NCBI GenBank assembly: GCA_003222975.1
Contig: QHXN01000090.1
Location: 1 to 36,339 of the forward strand
DNA from: Acidobacteriota bacterium
GTDB taxonomy: Bacteria > Acidobacteriota > Blastocatellia > Pyrinomonadales > Pyrinomonadaceae
Direction of reading: 5' to 3'
DNA: 36,339 nt
How positions within the stretch are numbered: the stretch's first letter is position 1; the number at the start of each line of letters is the position of its first letter. Positions 8,193 to 15,265 of the stretch are shown here, piece after piece. A program made the position numbers and the translations under genes. Under the pieces are notes generated by a model. The model did no database searches. It saw only the letters and a program-made list of their open reading frames with translations, and had not been told where the DNA came from.

Positions 8193-8811
8193 CGGCTCTC
8201 CCTTTCTTCACGATCCTGATCTTCATCTCGTCGGCGGGCTGGAAGTCTTCCATGTCAACGCGCGTGAAGTAGCTCGCCGGCGCGTCCGCGCCCGCGGCCT
8301 TCAAACCACCCGCGCCCGTCGCGGCCAACGCTGCGCCTGGCCGTGCGCCCGCGCCGCGCGCGTCGCGCCGCCCCTTCCTTTCGACATAGACGACGCGCGT
8401 GACGACGCGCTCCCGCACGACGGGGACTTCGACGACCTTCACGCTCGGCGCGGCATTTGCCGTGTTCGACGTTTGTGACGCGACCGCCGTCGCCGACCGC
8501 GCGGGGCGCGTCGCCGTGTGGGCGGCGAAGGCAAGCAGCGAGAGCAAAGCGACGAGCGCGCACGCCGCCAGGGGGAGCGGCACGCGCAGCTCGGCCATCA
8601 GCGCGCGCCGCCAGAGCGGCGCGCGGCGCGCGCCGGTGCGGAACTCCGCGAGCAGGCGCACGCGCGCGTCGTGTGAGAGGCCGGGCGCTTCCCACGCGCG
8701 CAGGAGTTCGCGCAGCTCTTCGTCCGGCGTGTGGTCTTGCGCGTCGTCGCGCGTGGCGCGGCGGCGCAGGCGGAACGGCAGCAACCGCGTCTGTCTCTTC
8801 TCGTCGCTCAT
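8182..8811 (-). CDS. Single-pass membrane protein, putative anti-sigma factor
   Basis: A 209-aa protein with a basic cytoplasmic N-terminus (residues 1-65), one membrane segment around residues 74-92 (VPLPLAACALVALLSLLAFA) and a periplasmic C-terminal part. The periplasmic part includes a Val/Arg-rich stretch (VKVVEVPVVRERVVTRVVYV). There is no recognisable zinc-binding HxxxCxxC anti-sigma motif, so the anti-sigma role is inferred from position. Its ATG at 8811 overlaps the sigma-factor TGA (ATGA), and AAGG lies 7 nt upstream. An alternative ATG at 8817 has poorer spacing. The N-terminal part (EELRELLRAWEAPGLSHDAR) resembles the short helical region found before the membrane segment in acidobacterial sigma-associated proteins. 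Confidence 0.6.
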   Translation of the reverse strand: MSDEKRQTRLLPFRLRRRATRDDAQDHTPDEELRELLRAWEAPGLSHDARVRLLAEFRTGARRAPLWRRALMAELRVPLPLAACALVALLSLLAFAAHTATRPARSATAVASQTSNTANAAPSVKVVEVPVVRERVVTRVVYVERKGRRDARGAGARPGAALAATGAGGLKAAGADAPASYFTRVDMEDFQPADEMKIRIVKKGRADER

Positions 8812-9392
8812 TTGCATGCCTTCTTCTCGGCGGAGGCTACTCCGCCGTCGCTTTTAAAGTAGAACGAAAGCGCGCGCCGCAGGCGGCGGCGCGCACGGTG
8901 CAGGCGCGACTTCACCGTGCCCACGTCCGCGCCGACTACCTCAGCCGTCTCCGCGAGCGTTAGCTCCTCGTACTCGACGAGCACGACGACCTCGCGCTGC
9001 AAGGCGGGGAGCGCCGCCACGGCCCTTCGCACCTCCTCGGACAACTCGGCGTCGAGGAGTTTGCTGAGCGGCCCCTCGCGCTCCGCCGCGGCAGGCTCGT
9101 CGTCGAGTTCTTCGACGGACCGCTCGCCGCCGTGCCGCCGCAGGTGCTTGGCCGCCAGGTTCCTGACCGCGGCGTAGAGGTATGTGCGAAGCGACGCGCG
9201 TGAGGGGTCGAAGCCCGAGGGCCTGCGGACGAGCGAGAGGAAGCAGTCGTGCGTTATCTCCTCGGCGACGGCGGCTGAGCCGAGCATGCGGTAGGCGAAG
9301 CGGAAGACCGTCGCGCGGTGCCGCTCGTAGAGCGCGAGGAAGGCGGCCTCGTCGCCGCGCGCAGCCCTTTGCAGAAGCTTCTCGTCCGTCAT
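8808..9392 (-). CDS. ECF-type RNA polymerase sigma factor
   Basis: A ~194-aa group 4 (extracytoplasmic function) sigma-70. Region 2 is visible as FLALYERHRATVFRFAYRML followed by AEEITHDCFLSLVRRP, and region 4 as ALPALQREVVVLVEYEELTL followed by AETAEVVGADVGTVKSRLHR with a basic tail. Region 3 is absent, as usual for this group. I took the ATG at 9392; a TTG at 9434 would add 14 residues rich in Gly and Pro that do not look like a sigma N-terminus. The gene overlaps the membrane-protein gene by 4 nt, so the pair is coupled. The regulon is unknown; the neighbouring secreted protein is a candidate. Confidence 0.92.
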   Translation of the reverse strand: MTDEKLLQRAARGDEAAFLALYERHRATVFRFAYRMLGSAAVAEEITHDCFLSLVRRPSGFDPSRASLRTYLYAAVRNLAAKHLRRHGGERSVEELDDEPAAAEREGPLSKLLDAELSEEVRRAVAALPALQREVVVLVEYEELTLAETAEVVGADVGTVKSRLHRARRRLRRALSFYFKSDGGVASAEKKACK

Positions 9393-9492
9393 CCGAGACG
9401 GGGCACCGAAACCGCCCGGCCCGCCCTCCTTCAAGACTCGCCTTGCTGACTTTTGATTACCCGAAACGCGCGAAAGGATACGGCCACAGTGA

Positions 9493-9584
9493 AAGGGTAA
9501 AAGGGGAAGAGGATAAAAGGTAAAGAGGAAAAGCCGGTTATGATCTGTTCCCTTTCCCTTTTACCCTCTTCCCCTTTTACCCTT
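9493..9584. repeat. Intergenic inverted repeat between gatA and the sigma-factor gene
   Basis: Arms of 28 nt (9493-9520 and 9557-9584) are complementary with one mismatch. The arm reads as units of GGGTAAAA/GGGGAAGA, the same compositional type as the glnA-glnE element. The distal end of the right arm touches the last base of the gatA stop codon. It could act as a terminator for gatA (minus strand). Confidence 0.85.
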
Positions 9585-11089
9585 CATTCTTCCGCCATCA
9601 CTCGCGGGCGCGCGTCGAGCGGGTGCGCCTGCTCGTATGCGTGCGCGAGGCGCAGTATGGTGGACTCGCCCCAGTGTCGGCCCATGAGCTGGAAGCCGAC
9701 CGGCAGCCCCGCCGACGAGAGGCCGCAGGGGACGCTGACGCCGGGGACTCCCGCGAGGTTCGCCATGCAGGTGTAGATGTCCGAGAGGTACATCGAGAGC
9801 GGGTCGTCGGTCTTCTCGCCGAGGCGGAAGGCGGGCGTCGGAGTGGTCGGCGTCAGCACGGCGTCGCAAACGTCGAAGGCGTCGAGGAAGTCTTGCTGGA
9901 TGAGCGTGCGAACCTTTTGCGCCTTGAGGTAGTAGGCGTCGTAGTAGCCGGAAGACAGGACGTATGTGCCGAGCATGATGCGGCGCTTGACCTCCGCGCC
10001 GAAGCCCTCGTCGCGCGTGCGCCGGTACATCTGGCGTAGGTCTTCCGGGTCTTCCGTGCGGTAGCCGTAGCGCACGCCGTCGTAGCGCGCGAGGTTCGAC
10101 GACGCCTCGGCGGTGGCAATAATGTAATAGACGGCGATGCTGTATTTCGCGTGCGGCAGCGCAACGTCAACGATCTCGACCCCGAGTTCGCGGTAAGCCT
10201 CAATCGCCTCCTCGACGCGCGCGCGCACGTCCGCGTCCACGCCCTCGCCCAACAATTCGCGCGGCACGCCGACGCGCGCGCCGCGGATGTCGTCGGCGAG
10301 CTGCGCCGCGTAGTCGGGCACGCTCACGTCTGCCGTCGTCGCGTCGCGCTCGTCGCGCCCGGCGATTGTCTGAAGTACAACGGCGGCGTCCTTCACCGTC
10401 AGACCGAAGACACTCACCTGATCGAGCGACGAGCCGAAGGCGACGAGTCCGTAGCGCGAGACGCGACCGTATGTGGGCTTGACGCCGACGACGCCGCAAA
10501 GCGCCGCGGGCTGGCGAACCGACCCGCCCGTCTCCGAGCCGAGCGCCGCGGGCACGACGCGCGCCGCCACCGCCGCCGCCGACCCGCCCGAAGAGCCGCC
10601 CGGCACGCGCTCCGTGTCCCAGGGGTTACGCACGGGGCCGAAGGCCGAGTTCTCGTTCGACGAACCCATCGCGAACTCGTCGCAGTTGGTCTTGCCGACG
10701 ATGACTGCGCCCGCCGCACGCAGGCGCTCGACGACCGTCGCGTCGTAAGGCGGATGGTAGCCCGCGAGTATGCGCGAGCCACACGTCGCCTGAAGGCCGC
10801 GCACGCAGATGTTGTCCTTGACGGCGATGGGAACTGCGCGCAGCAGCGACTCGGTGGCGGCGTTCTGACCTTGCACGATGCTGTCTGCCGCGCCGTCCGT
10901 GCCTGCCTCTCTGTCCAACTCTTCGGCGCGTCGGGTCGCGCCCGCGCGGTCTATTTGCAGGAAGGCGTTGAGCGTGTCGTTCAGGTTTTCGGCGGCGGCG
11001 AGCGAACGCACCGCGACGGCGCGCGCCGTCGTCTTGCCGCTTGAGAGTTCGGACGTGATGAGTTCGATGGTTTTTCCGGGAACTGTCAT
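9584..11089 (-). CDS. gatA: Asp-tRNA(Asn)/Glu-tRNA(Gln) amidotransferase subunit A
   Basis: GatA is the glutaminase/amidase subunit of the GatCAB complex, which converts mischarged Glu-tRNA(Gln) or Asp-tRNA(Asn) to the amide form. The amidase-signature catalytic triad is intact: Lys91 in [10 protein letters not shown], Ser166 in [10 protein letters not shown] and Ser190 in [12 protein letters not shown]. The spacings of 75 and 24 residues equal those of known GatA enzymes. Length (501 aa) is normal. ATG at 11089 gives the usual GatA N-terminus ([14 protein letters not shown]); a GTG at 11104 would add five residues. gatC lies just upstream in the same direction, separated by a 64-nt perfect hairpin. 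gatB is not in the window. Confidence 0.96.
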   Translation of the reverse strand: MTVPGKTIELITSELSSGKTTARAVAVRSLAAAENLNDTLNAFLQIDRAGATRRAEELDREAGTDGAADSIVQGQNAATESLLRAVPIAVKDNICVRGLQATCGSRILAGYHPPYDATVVERLRAAGAVIVGKTNCDEFAMGSSNENSAFGPVRNPWDTERVPGGSSGGSAAAVAARVVPAALGSETGGSVRQPAALCGVVGVKPTYGRVSRYGLVAFGSSLDQVSVFGLTVKDAAVVLQTIAGRDERDATTADVSVPDYAAQLADDIRGARVGVPRELLGEGVDADVRARVEEAIEAYRELGVEIVDVALPHAKYSIAVYYIIATAEASSNLARYDGVRYGYRTEDPEDLRQMYRRTRDEGFGAEVKRRIMLGTYVLSSGYYDAYYLKAQKVRTLIQQDFLDAFDVCDAVLTPTTPTPAFRLGEKTDDPLSMYLSDIYTCMANLAGVPGVSVPCGLSSAGLPVGFQLMGRHWGESTILRLAHAYEQAHPLDARPRVMAEE

Positions 11090-11115
11090 AGATGAGTTCT
11101 TCACGAATTATATCT

Positions 11116-11179
11116 CTTAGCGCCTCCAGCGCCTTCGCGTGAAAAGTTAATCTCACGCGAAGGCGCTGGAGGCGCTAAG
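11116..11179. repeat. Perfect 27-nt inverted repeat between gatC and gatA
   Basis: Arms at 11116-11142 and 11153-11179 match at 27 of 27 positions around a 10-nt loop (AAAGTTAATC). The arm carries near-repeats of GCGCC (TAGCGCCTCCAGCGCCTTCG). It sits inside what should be the gatC-gatA operon, 12 nt before the gatA GTG and 11 nt after the gatC stop. A hairpin this strong could reduce read-through or protect one part of the mRNA. Confidence 0.9.
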
Positions 11180-11189
11180 CCGGACGCCG

Positions 11190-11513
11190 TCAAAAATTCT
11201 CTTTCTCCTCCGAGCTGGCGAGAACACGCGGCACGCGGAAGTGTCCGTGCGCGGGGTCAGGGGCCTGTTCGAGCGCGAGCGCCTGGCCGAGCGAGTCGCG
11301 CGCGCGGTCTTCGCGCGTGGCGGCGGTGCGCTCACCTTCGGGGGTGAGTCCGCCGGTGGCCGGCTCGACGCGGCTCGTGTCCAGCTCTTTCAACTGCTCG
11401 ACGTAGGCGACGATTGAAGCGACCTGCGGCGCGAGCGTCCGCAGCTCTTCGTCCGTGATTTCGAGGTGCGCGAGGTCGGCAATCTTCTTGATGTCGGATT
11501 CTGTGATAGGCAT
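11190..11513 (-). CDS. gatC: Asp-tRNA(Asn)/Glu-tRNA(Gln) amidotransferase subunit C
   Basis: GatC is the small belt subunit that stabilises the GatA-GatB interface. The 107-aa sequence begins with the diagnostic MPITESDIKKIADLAHLEIT and continues EELRTLAPQVASIVAYVEQL. The C-terminal part carries the usual late R-x-D box (RTAATREDRARDS) and HGHFRVPRVL, close to the V-P-x-V-x family ending. It is slightly longer than many GatC (about 95-100 aa). It lies between the DciA-like gene and gatA, with hairpin repeats on both sides. Confidence 0.95.
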   Translation of the reverse strand: MPITESDIKKIADLAHLEITDEELRTLAPQVASIVAYVEQLKELDTSRVEPATGGLTPEGERTAATREDRARDSLGQALALEQAPDPAHGHFRVPRVLASSEEKENF

Positions 11514-11520
11514 AAAGACT

Positions 11521-11633
11521 CGTAAACCGTGAACCGTAAATCGTGACAGGAAAAAGCCGTGAACGGTGAACCGTAAACCGTGACGAGGGGGAAGCAGTTC
11601 TGACTTGTCACGGTTTACGGTTCACGGTTTACG
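11521..11633. repeat. Inverted repeat of the CGTAAACCGTGAACC family (copy 1)
   Basis: Arms of 28 nt (11521-11548 and 11606-11633) pair with one mismatch. Each arm is a run of 7-8 nt near-repeats (CCGTAAA, CCGTGAA). The loop holds a third, direct copy (GTGAACCGTAAACCGTGACG at about 11569-11587) followed by GAAGCAGTTC. The right arm overlaps the end of the upstream gene on the minus strand, supplying its last codons and TGA stop. A second full copy lies at 30835-30911. Confidence 0.88.
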
Positions 11634-12083
11634 ACTCAGACAGCTTCCGGCGGCGAGGAGGAAGCGGCGGCGCAAGGTTTCGTCGCGGATGGCGGAGGCC
11701 GCTTCGTCGAGTTCGTGGGAGCGCAGTAGCGCGCTCTCCTCCTGAACGAGCCGCTCGTATTGCGACTGTCTCATGCGCGCGCGCTCGTCGTGGACGGTCT
11801 TGGGGTCAACGCGGAACTCGATGAAGGTGACGAGCGCCTGGCCGAGCAGCGAGTTGATGCGGAAGACGAGTTGCGGGCTGACCCCTTCGAGCTGTTTGCG
11901 CCAGGTCGCGTCGGGCACGGAGACGACGAGCGTCTTGCGGTGGAGGCGGAAGGGAACGGCACAGCCGCGCAAGCCCTCGCCCGCCGCGCGCCGCCACGCC
12001 GCGAACGCCGCGGCCTCCAAAACCTCTTCCGCCTCGCCCGCCGCGCGCAGAAGCTTCGGCAGCGCCTGAAACAAGTCGTCCAT
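11622..12083 (-). CDS. DUF721 / DciA-like protein
   Basis: A 153-aa protein with the DUF721 pattern: N-terminal helix (MDDLFQALPKLLRAAG), FAAWRRAAGEGLRGCAVPFR and the core beta-strand segment TLVVSVPDATWRKQLEGVSP followed by INSLLGQALVTFIEFRV. DUF721 proteins related to DciA load or manage the replicative helicase DnaB in bacteria lacking DnaC-type loaders, so a role at replication initiation is likely but not proven here. The real start is the ATG at 12083, not the longer frame that runs into repeat DNA. There is no Shine-Dalgarno; the leader is the A-rich end of a repeat. The C-terminal SRKP and the stop are encoded by the repeat at 11606-11633. Confidence 0.75.
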   Translation of the reverse strand: MDDLFQALPKLLRAAGEAEEVLEAAAFAAWRRAAGEGLRGCAVPFRLHRKTLVVSVPDATWRKQLEGVSPQLVFRINSLLGQALVTFIEFRVDPKTVHDERARMRQSQYERLVQEESALLRSHELDEAASAIRDETLRRRFLLAAGSCLSRKP

Positions 12084-12216
12084 TTTTGATTTTTGATTTT
12101 TGATTTGCGATTCTAAGCTGTCGGCGGTCAGCATTCGGCGGTCAGCTTTTTGTCTTTAGCTGAATGCTGAGTGCTGACGGCTGACGGCGTAAATCAAAAA
12201 TCGCAAATCAAAAATC
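12084..12216. repeat. Compound inverted repeat filling the dciA-maf divergent region
   Basis: Outer arms of 18 nt (12095-12112 and 12199-12216) are perfect complements, composed of ATCAAAA/ATCGCAA-type units. Inside lie GTCGGCGGTCAGC and GCTGACGGCTGACGGC, also mutually complementary and tandem in nature. So two short-tandem-repeat families are nested. The element reaches directly to the dciA start codon on one side and to about 21 nt before the maf start on the other. Any promoter for either gene must lie in it or further inside a gene. Confidence 0.85.
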
Positions 12217-12237
12217 TAAAATTTCACGGTGAGTGTA

Positions 12238-12885
12238 ATGGAAAACGAGCAGGCGTCACAAGCGCGGGGCGGCGCGCGGGGCCGGGGCTTGGAGGCTCTA
12301 ACTCCGCTCGTCCTGGCGTCGGCGAGTCCGCGTCGGGCGGAGATTCTGCGCGCGGTCGGCTGGCCCTTCGAGGCGTCCCCCGCCGGTGTGGACGAAACGC
12401 GGCGCGAGGGCGAAGCGCCCGAAGACTTCGTGCGTAGGCTCGCGCGCGAGAAGGCCGAGGCGGTCGCGCAGACGCGTCTGTTCGGCCTGGTGCTCGGCGC
12501 GGACACGACCGTCGTCGTGGGCAAAGAGGTTCTGGAGAAGCCGCGCGACGAGGAGGACGCGCGCCGCATGCTGCGGCTCCTGGGCGGGCGCTGGCACGAG
12601 GTCTTGACGGGCGTGGCGCTCGTGCAGGCCGAGTCGGCGCGCGCTGCCGTCGGCGTCGAGCGGACGCGCGTGCGCTTCGCCGAGATGTCGGAAGGTGAGA
12701 TAGCCTGGCACGTCGAGACCGGCGACGTGCTCGACAAGGCCGGGGCCTACGCCGTGCAGGGGCGCGCGGCGCTCTTCATCGAGGGGATAGAGGGCGACTA
12801 CTGGAACGTCGTCGGCCTGCCCGTGCGCCTCGTCTATGAACTGGCACGCGGGTTCGCGGACGAGACTTCGCGGGCGGCGGGTTGA
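12238..12885 (+). CDS. maf: Maf-family nucleoside triphosphate pyrophosphatase
   Basis: Maf proteins hydrolyse dTTP/UTP or modified nucleotides to monophosphates and pyrophosphate, and are linked to septum control and nucleotide-pool cleaning. Signatures are complete: LASASPRRAEILRAVGWPF near the N-terminus, the catalytic-Asp strand VLGADTTVVV, KPRDEEDARRMLRLLGGRWH, and the DKAGAYAVQGRAALFIEGIE/GDYWNVVGLP block that closes the active site. Length is normal once the first ~25 low-complexity residues are discounted. ATG at 12238 has GGTGAG upstream; a GTG at 12229 is the alternative. It is divergent from the DciA-like gene and ends in a strong shared terminator. Confidence 0.93.
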   Translation: MENEQASQARGGARGRGLEALTPLVLASASPRRAEILRAVGWPFEASPAGVDETRREGEAPEDFVRRLAREKAEAVAQTRLFGLVLGADTTVVVGKEVLEKPRDEEDARRMLRLLGGRWHEVLTGVALVQAESARAAVGVERTRVRFAEMSEGEIAWHVETGDVLDKAGAYAVQGRAALFIEGIEGDYWNVVGLPVRLVYELARGFADETSRAAG

Positions 12886-12926
12886 GAACTGTAAAGATAG
12901 GAGAGGCACCGTCCCCGCGGACGCGA

Positions 12927-12961
12927 AAAGAGGCCGCCCCTTTGAACGGGGCGGCCTCTTT
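12927..12961. terminator. Bidirectional Rho-independent terminator
   Basis: Arms of 14 nt (12927-12940 and 12948-12961, AAAGAGGCCGCCCC and its perfect complement) enclose a 7-nt loop. A-rich and T-rich flanks lie on both sides. It sits between the convergent maf and redoxin genes and would stop both transcripts. Confidence 0.9.
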
Positions 12962-12984
12962 CGTTTCGACTTTAAAGTCCGAGC

Positions 12985-13536
12985 TTACTTCGCGCCGAGC
13001 AGCTTGTTGAGGCGTTCGGAGAGCACGGCGACCAGATCGCGATTCGGGTCTAGTCCGCCGATGGGCGTGCCGGAGATTTCGCCGTTGCGGTCGAGGATGA
13101 CAATGGCCGGGAGCTGATCCGCGCCGGTCTGTTTGAAGAGCGCGCCGTCGGGGTCGCGCAGCACGGCGACCTTCAGCCCGTTCTTGTGCGCGAAGGCGCG
13201 GAGCTGCTCGTCGGTCGCGTAGGATTTCGACTTGGGCGAGTCGGAGTCAGTGCACACCCAGTAGATGCGCACGTTCTGCGGCCCGAAGTGGTCGGCCAAC
13301 TCCTGAGTCTTCTGCGCCTGCGCCTTCGACAGCGAGCCGAGCGACGAAGAGCCGAAGGCGAGCACTACCACGTCGCCGCGCAGCATCTCCGAGGTGATCT
13401 CTCCGCCGTCCGTCGTGTGCAGCTTGAAGTCGAGCGGAGCGGACGCTGCACGCACAGCCGCCAGTGCCGCGCACGACAGCGCGAGCAGGAGGCCGAGCGC
13501 TAAACTGAAGGACGTGTGCCGTTGCCTGGATAACAT
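12985..13536 (-). CDS. Exported thioredoxin-fold (TlpA/AhpC-type) protein lacking the CxxC motif
   Basis: A 183-aa protein with a signal peptide (SFSLALGLLLALSCAALAAV) and a redoxin-like fold: DFKLHTTDGGEITSEMLRGD, the strand VVVLAFGS, then a helix, VRIYWVCTDSDSPKSK, and the cis-Pro loop QLPAIVILDRNGEISGTPIG. In TlpA-type proteins WCxxC follows the first core strand; here the residues are FGSSSLGSLSKAQ, with no cysteine. The only mature cysteine is in WVCTDSD. It is therefore unlikely to be an ordinary disulfide reductase. The start at 13536 is supported by AGGAG 6 nt upstream. A candidate promoter lies at 13627-13655. Confidence 0.8.
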   Translation of the reverse strand: MLSRQRHTSFSLALGLLLALSCAALAAVRAASAPLDFKLHTTDGGEITSEMLRGDVVVLAFGSSSLGSLSKAQAQKTQELADHFGPQNVRIYWVCTDSDSPKSKSYATDEQLRAFAHKNGLKVAVLRDPDGALFKQTGADQLPAIVILDRNGEISGTPIGGLDPNRDLVAVLSERLNKLLGAK

Positions 13537-13626
13537 TTTCAACTCCTTTGTGCCGCGCGCCGCCCTGGTCGCTGCCGGTCGAACCTTTCGACCTCTTTCG
13601 CGTCTGCCCGTGCTGGCGCGCGAGCA

Positions 13627-13655
13627 ATCATGCCGGACTTTAGATGAGTGGTCAA
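13627..13655 (-). promoter_or_regulatory. Candidate sigma-70 promoter for the redoxin gene
   Basis: On the minus strand TTGACC (13650-13655) is followed after 17 nt by CATGAT (13627-13632). These match the -35 consensus at five of six and the -10 at four of six positions. The initiation site would be about 80-85 nt before the ATG at 13536. Not unique enough to be certain. Confidence 0.4.
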
Positions 13656-13848
13656 ATCGAATGGTTGGATTCAAAACACCCGCGGCCAACCAAAGCGGCG
13701 ATGATCGTATGACGCCTTCGCCTCTTCTTGACCGTCCGGCGTCGCGCGAAGCTTTTGTCACATCCGCGCAAGCGAACCGCGAAGACGGGCGGCTAGCATT
13801 AAGCCTTCGACAATCCGTAAGTCATCATAAGGAGGACGAATCAGAATC

Positions 13849-14424
13849 ATGGAGAAGAAGCTGGACGGAAAGAGGGTCGCCATCCTTGTCGCCGAAGGGT
13901 TCGAGCAGGTGGAGTTGACCGGGCCGAGGCAGGCTCTGGACGACGCGGGCGCGCAGACTCAGATCGTCTCGCCCGCGAAGGGCGAGGTCGAGGGCTGGAA
14001 CCACTACGACAAGGGCGACAAGTTTAAAGTTGACGTGCCGCTCGCCGAGGCCGACCCGTCGGACTTCGACGCGCTGCTTTTGCCCGGCGGCGTCGCCAAC
14101 CCCGACCAACTGCGTATGAAGCCGGAGGCCGTCGAGTTCGTCAAGGCGTTCGTCGCTGCGGGCAAGCCGGTCGCCTCGATCTGCCACGGCCCCTGGACGC
14201 TGATCGAGGCGGGCGCAGTCAAGGGTCGCACGCTGACCTCCTGGCCCTCGATCAAGACGGACTTAATCAACGCCGGGGCGCAGTGGGTTGACCGAGAGGT
14301 CGTCACGGACAACGGCCTCGTCACCAGCCGCAAGCCCGACGACATCCCCGCCTTCAACGAGAAGATGGTCGAGGAGTTCGCCGAAGGCGGGCACCGCGCG
14401 CAGAAGGCGACGGCGAAGAGTTAA
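13849..14424 (+). CDS. DJ-1/PfpI family protein (type 1 glutamine amidotransferase-like)
   Basis: A 191-aa cytosolic protein of the PfpI/YhbO type, a group linked to stress protection, with proposed glyoxalase, deglycase or protease activity. It shows the first strand GKRVAILVAEGFEQVELTGP with the conserved Glu, the ALLLPGGVANPDQLRM segment, and the nucleophile elbow ASICHGPWTLIEAG with Cys in ICHGP. The adjacent His is the usual catalytic partner. Length is typical. AAGGAGG lies at 13829-13835, 13 nt from the ATG, a little long but clear. It is divergent from the redoxin gene across about 310 nt and converges on the MocA-like gene. Confidence 0.9.
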   Translation: MEKKLDGKRVAILVAEGFEQVELTGPRQALDDAGAQTQIVSPAKGEVEGWNHYDKGDKFKVDVPLAEADPSDFDALLLPGGVANPDQLRMKPEAVEFVKAFVAAGKPVASICHGPWTLIEAGAVKGRTLTSWPSIKTDLINAGAQWVDREVVTDNGLVTSRKPDDIPAFNEKMVEEFAEGGHRAQKATAKS

Positions 14425-14427
14425 GGC

Positions 14428-14525
14428 AAGGTAAAAGGCAAAAGAAGAAGAGGGCTGACAGCGTTGGTCTCGTCCGTCAACGACGAGAGACGCGCCGGCC
14501 CTCTTCCTCTTTTGCCTTTTACCTT
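14428..14525. repeat. Intergenic inverted repeat between the PfpI and MocA-like genes
   Basis: Arms of 28 nt (14428-14455 and 14498-14525) pair at 27 of 28 positions. The arm is AAGGTAAAAGGCAAAAG-like, again built of short A/G near-repeats. The loop has a weaker inner hairpin (GTCTCGTC / GACGAGAG). The right arm contains the TAA stop codon of the minus-strand MocA-like gene at 14519-14521. Convergent position suggests it also ends transcription. Confidence 0.88.
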
Positions 14526-15265
14526 TCAACGGTGGGCGCGGAGCCGAAGACCTCGCGGTGCAGCGCGACGTATTCGTCCCACGTGTCCATGTCGCGCGCG
14601 ACGAAGGGCGACTCCACCGGCACGCGCAGAACCTCTTCGCGGTGCGCGTCGAAGAGCGCGCGCAAGCCCTTCTCCTGGACGAGACTCAGTAGCTCCTCGC
14701 GTAGCGCGAGATCAAACAGCACCGGGTGGCCGCCGCGCCCGCCCCACTCCGGCACGACGAGCCGCGCGCCCGTGCGCGCCCGCGCGGCGATCAAACTTCT
14801 GATCGCGGCGGGCGGCACGGCGGGCTGATCCACGAGCGCGACCAGCAACACGCACGCGCCCGCCGACACGGCCTCCACGCCCCGCGCGACCGACACACCC
14901 ATCTCGCTCCCCGGCTCGTCGTTCGAGGCGAAGCGGACGAACGGCAGGTGCGCGAGCGCCGCGCGCACTTCTCCGGCGCGGTGGCCGATGACCACGATAA
15001 TCTCCCCGACGCCCGCCGCGCAGATGTTGGCGACGCACGCCTCGACGACGCTCACGCCGCCGAACGGCAGCAGCGGCTTGAACGCCCCCATGCGCCGCGA
15101 GCGACCGGCGGCGAGAAGCACAGCCGCGATGTTTTCAGCTTTATCTTTCAGACGAATGATTGGCGCAACTCTTGGAGCGCACGCAGCACGAAGGGGCGGG
15201 CCATCTGCTTGCGGTAGTTCATCAGGTGATCCGTGTTGTCGAGCGGTCGCGCTTTCAGATAACAA
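14519..15265 (-). CDS. MocA-like molybdenum cofactor cytidylyltransferase
   Basis: This protein probably joins CTP to molybdopterin to make the cytosine-dinucleotide cofactor used by xanthine-oxidase-family enzymes. It shows the MobA/MocA signature AAVLLAAGRSRRMGAFKPLL, then IIVVIGHRAGEV, VALVDQPAVPP and GGRGGHPVLF. The catalytic domain begins near 15145. The only conventional upstream start is TTG at 15265, which overlaps the FAD-subunit gene by 118 nt and adds residues unlike the family. The true start may be a rare codon closer to 15145. It follows the molybdenum hydroxylase genes in the same direction, a context that fits its role. The stop lies in a repeat arm. Confidence 0.82.
   Translation of the reverse strand: MLSESATARQHGSPDELPQADGPPLRAACAPRVAPIIRLKDKAENIAAVLLAAGRSRRMGAFKPLLPFGGVSVVEACVANICAAGVGEIIVVIGHRAGEVRAALAHLPFVRFASNDEPGSEMGVSVARGVEAVSAGACVLLVALVDQPAVPPAAIRSLIAARARTGARLVVPEWGGRGGHPVLFDLALREELLSLVQEKGLRALFDAHREEVLRVPVESPFVARDMDTWDEYVALHREVFGSAPTVER

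Noticed and set aside
10151..11044. 297-residue plus-strand frame opposite gatA
   Set aside because: Shadow of gatA; composition is Arg/His/Val-rich without motifs.
11521..11633. Possible attachment site or transposon end
   Set aside because: No transposase or integrase frame lies within or beside it and no target-site duplication is evident; kept as a repeat only.
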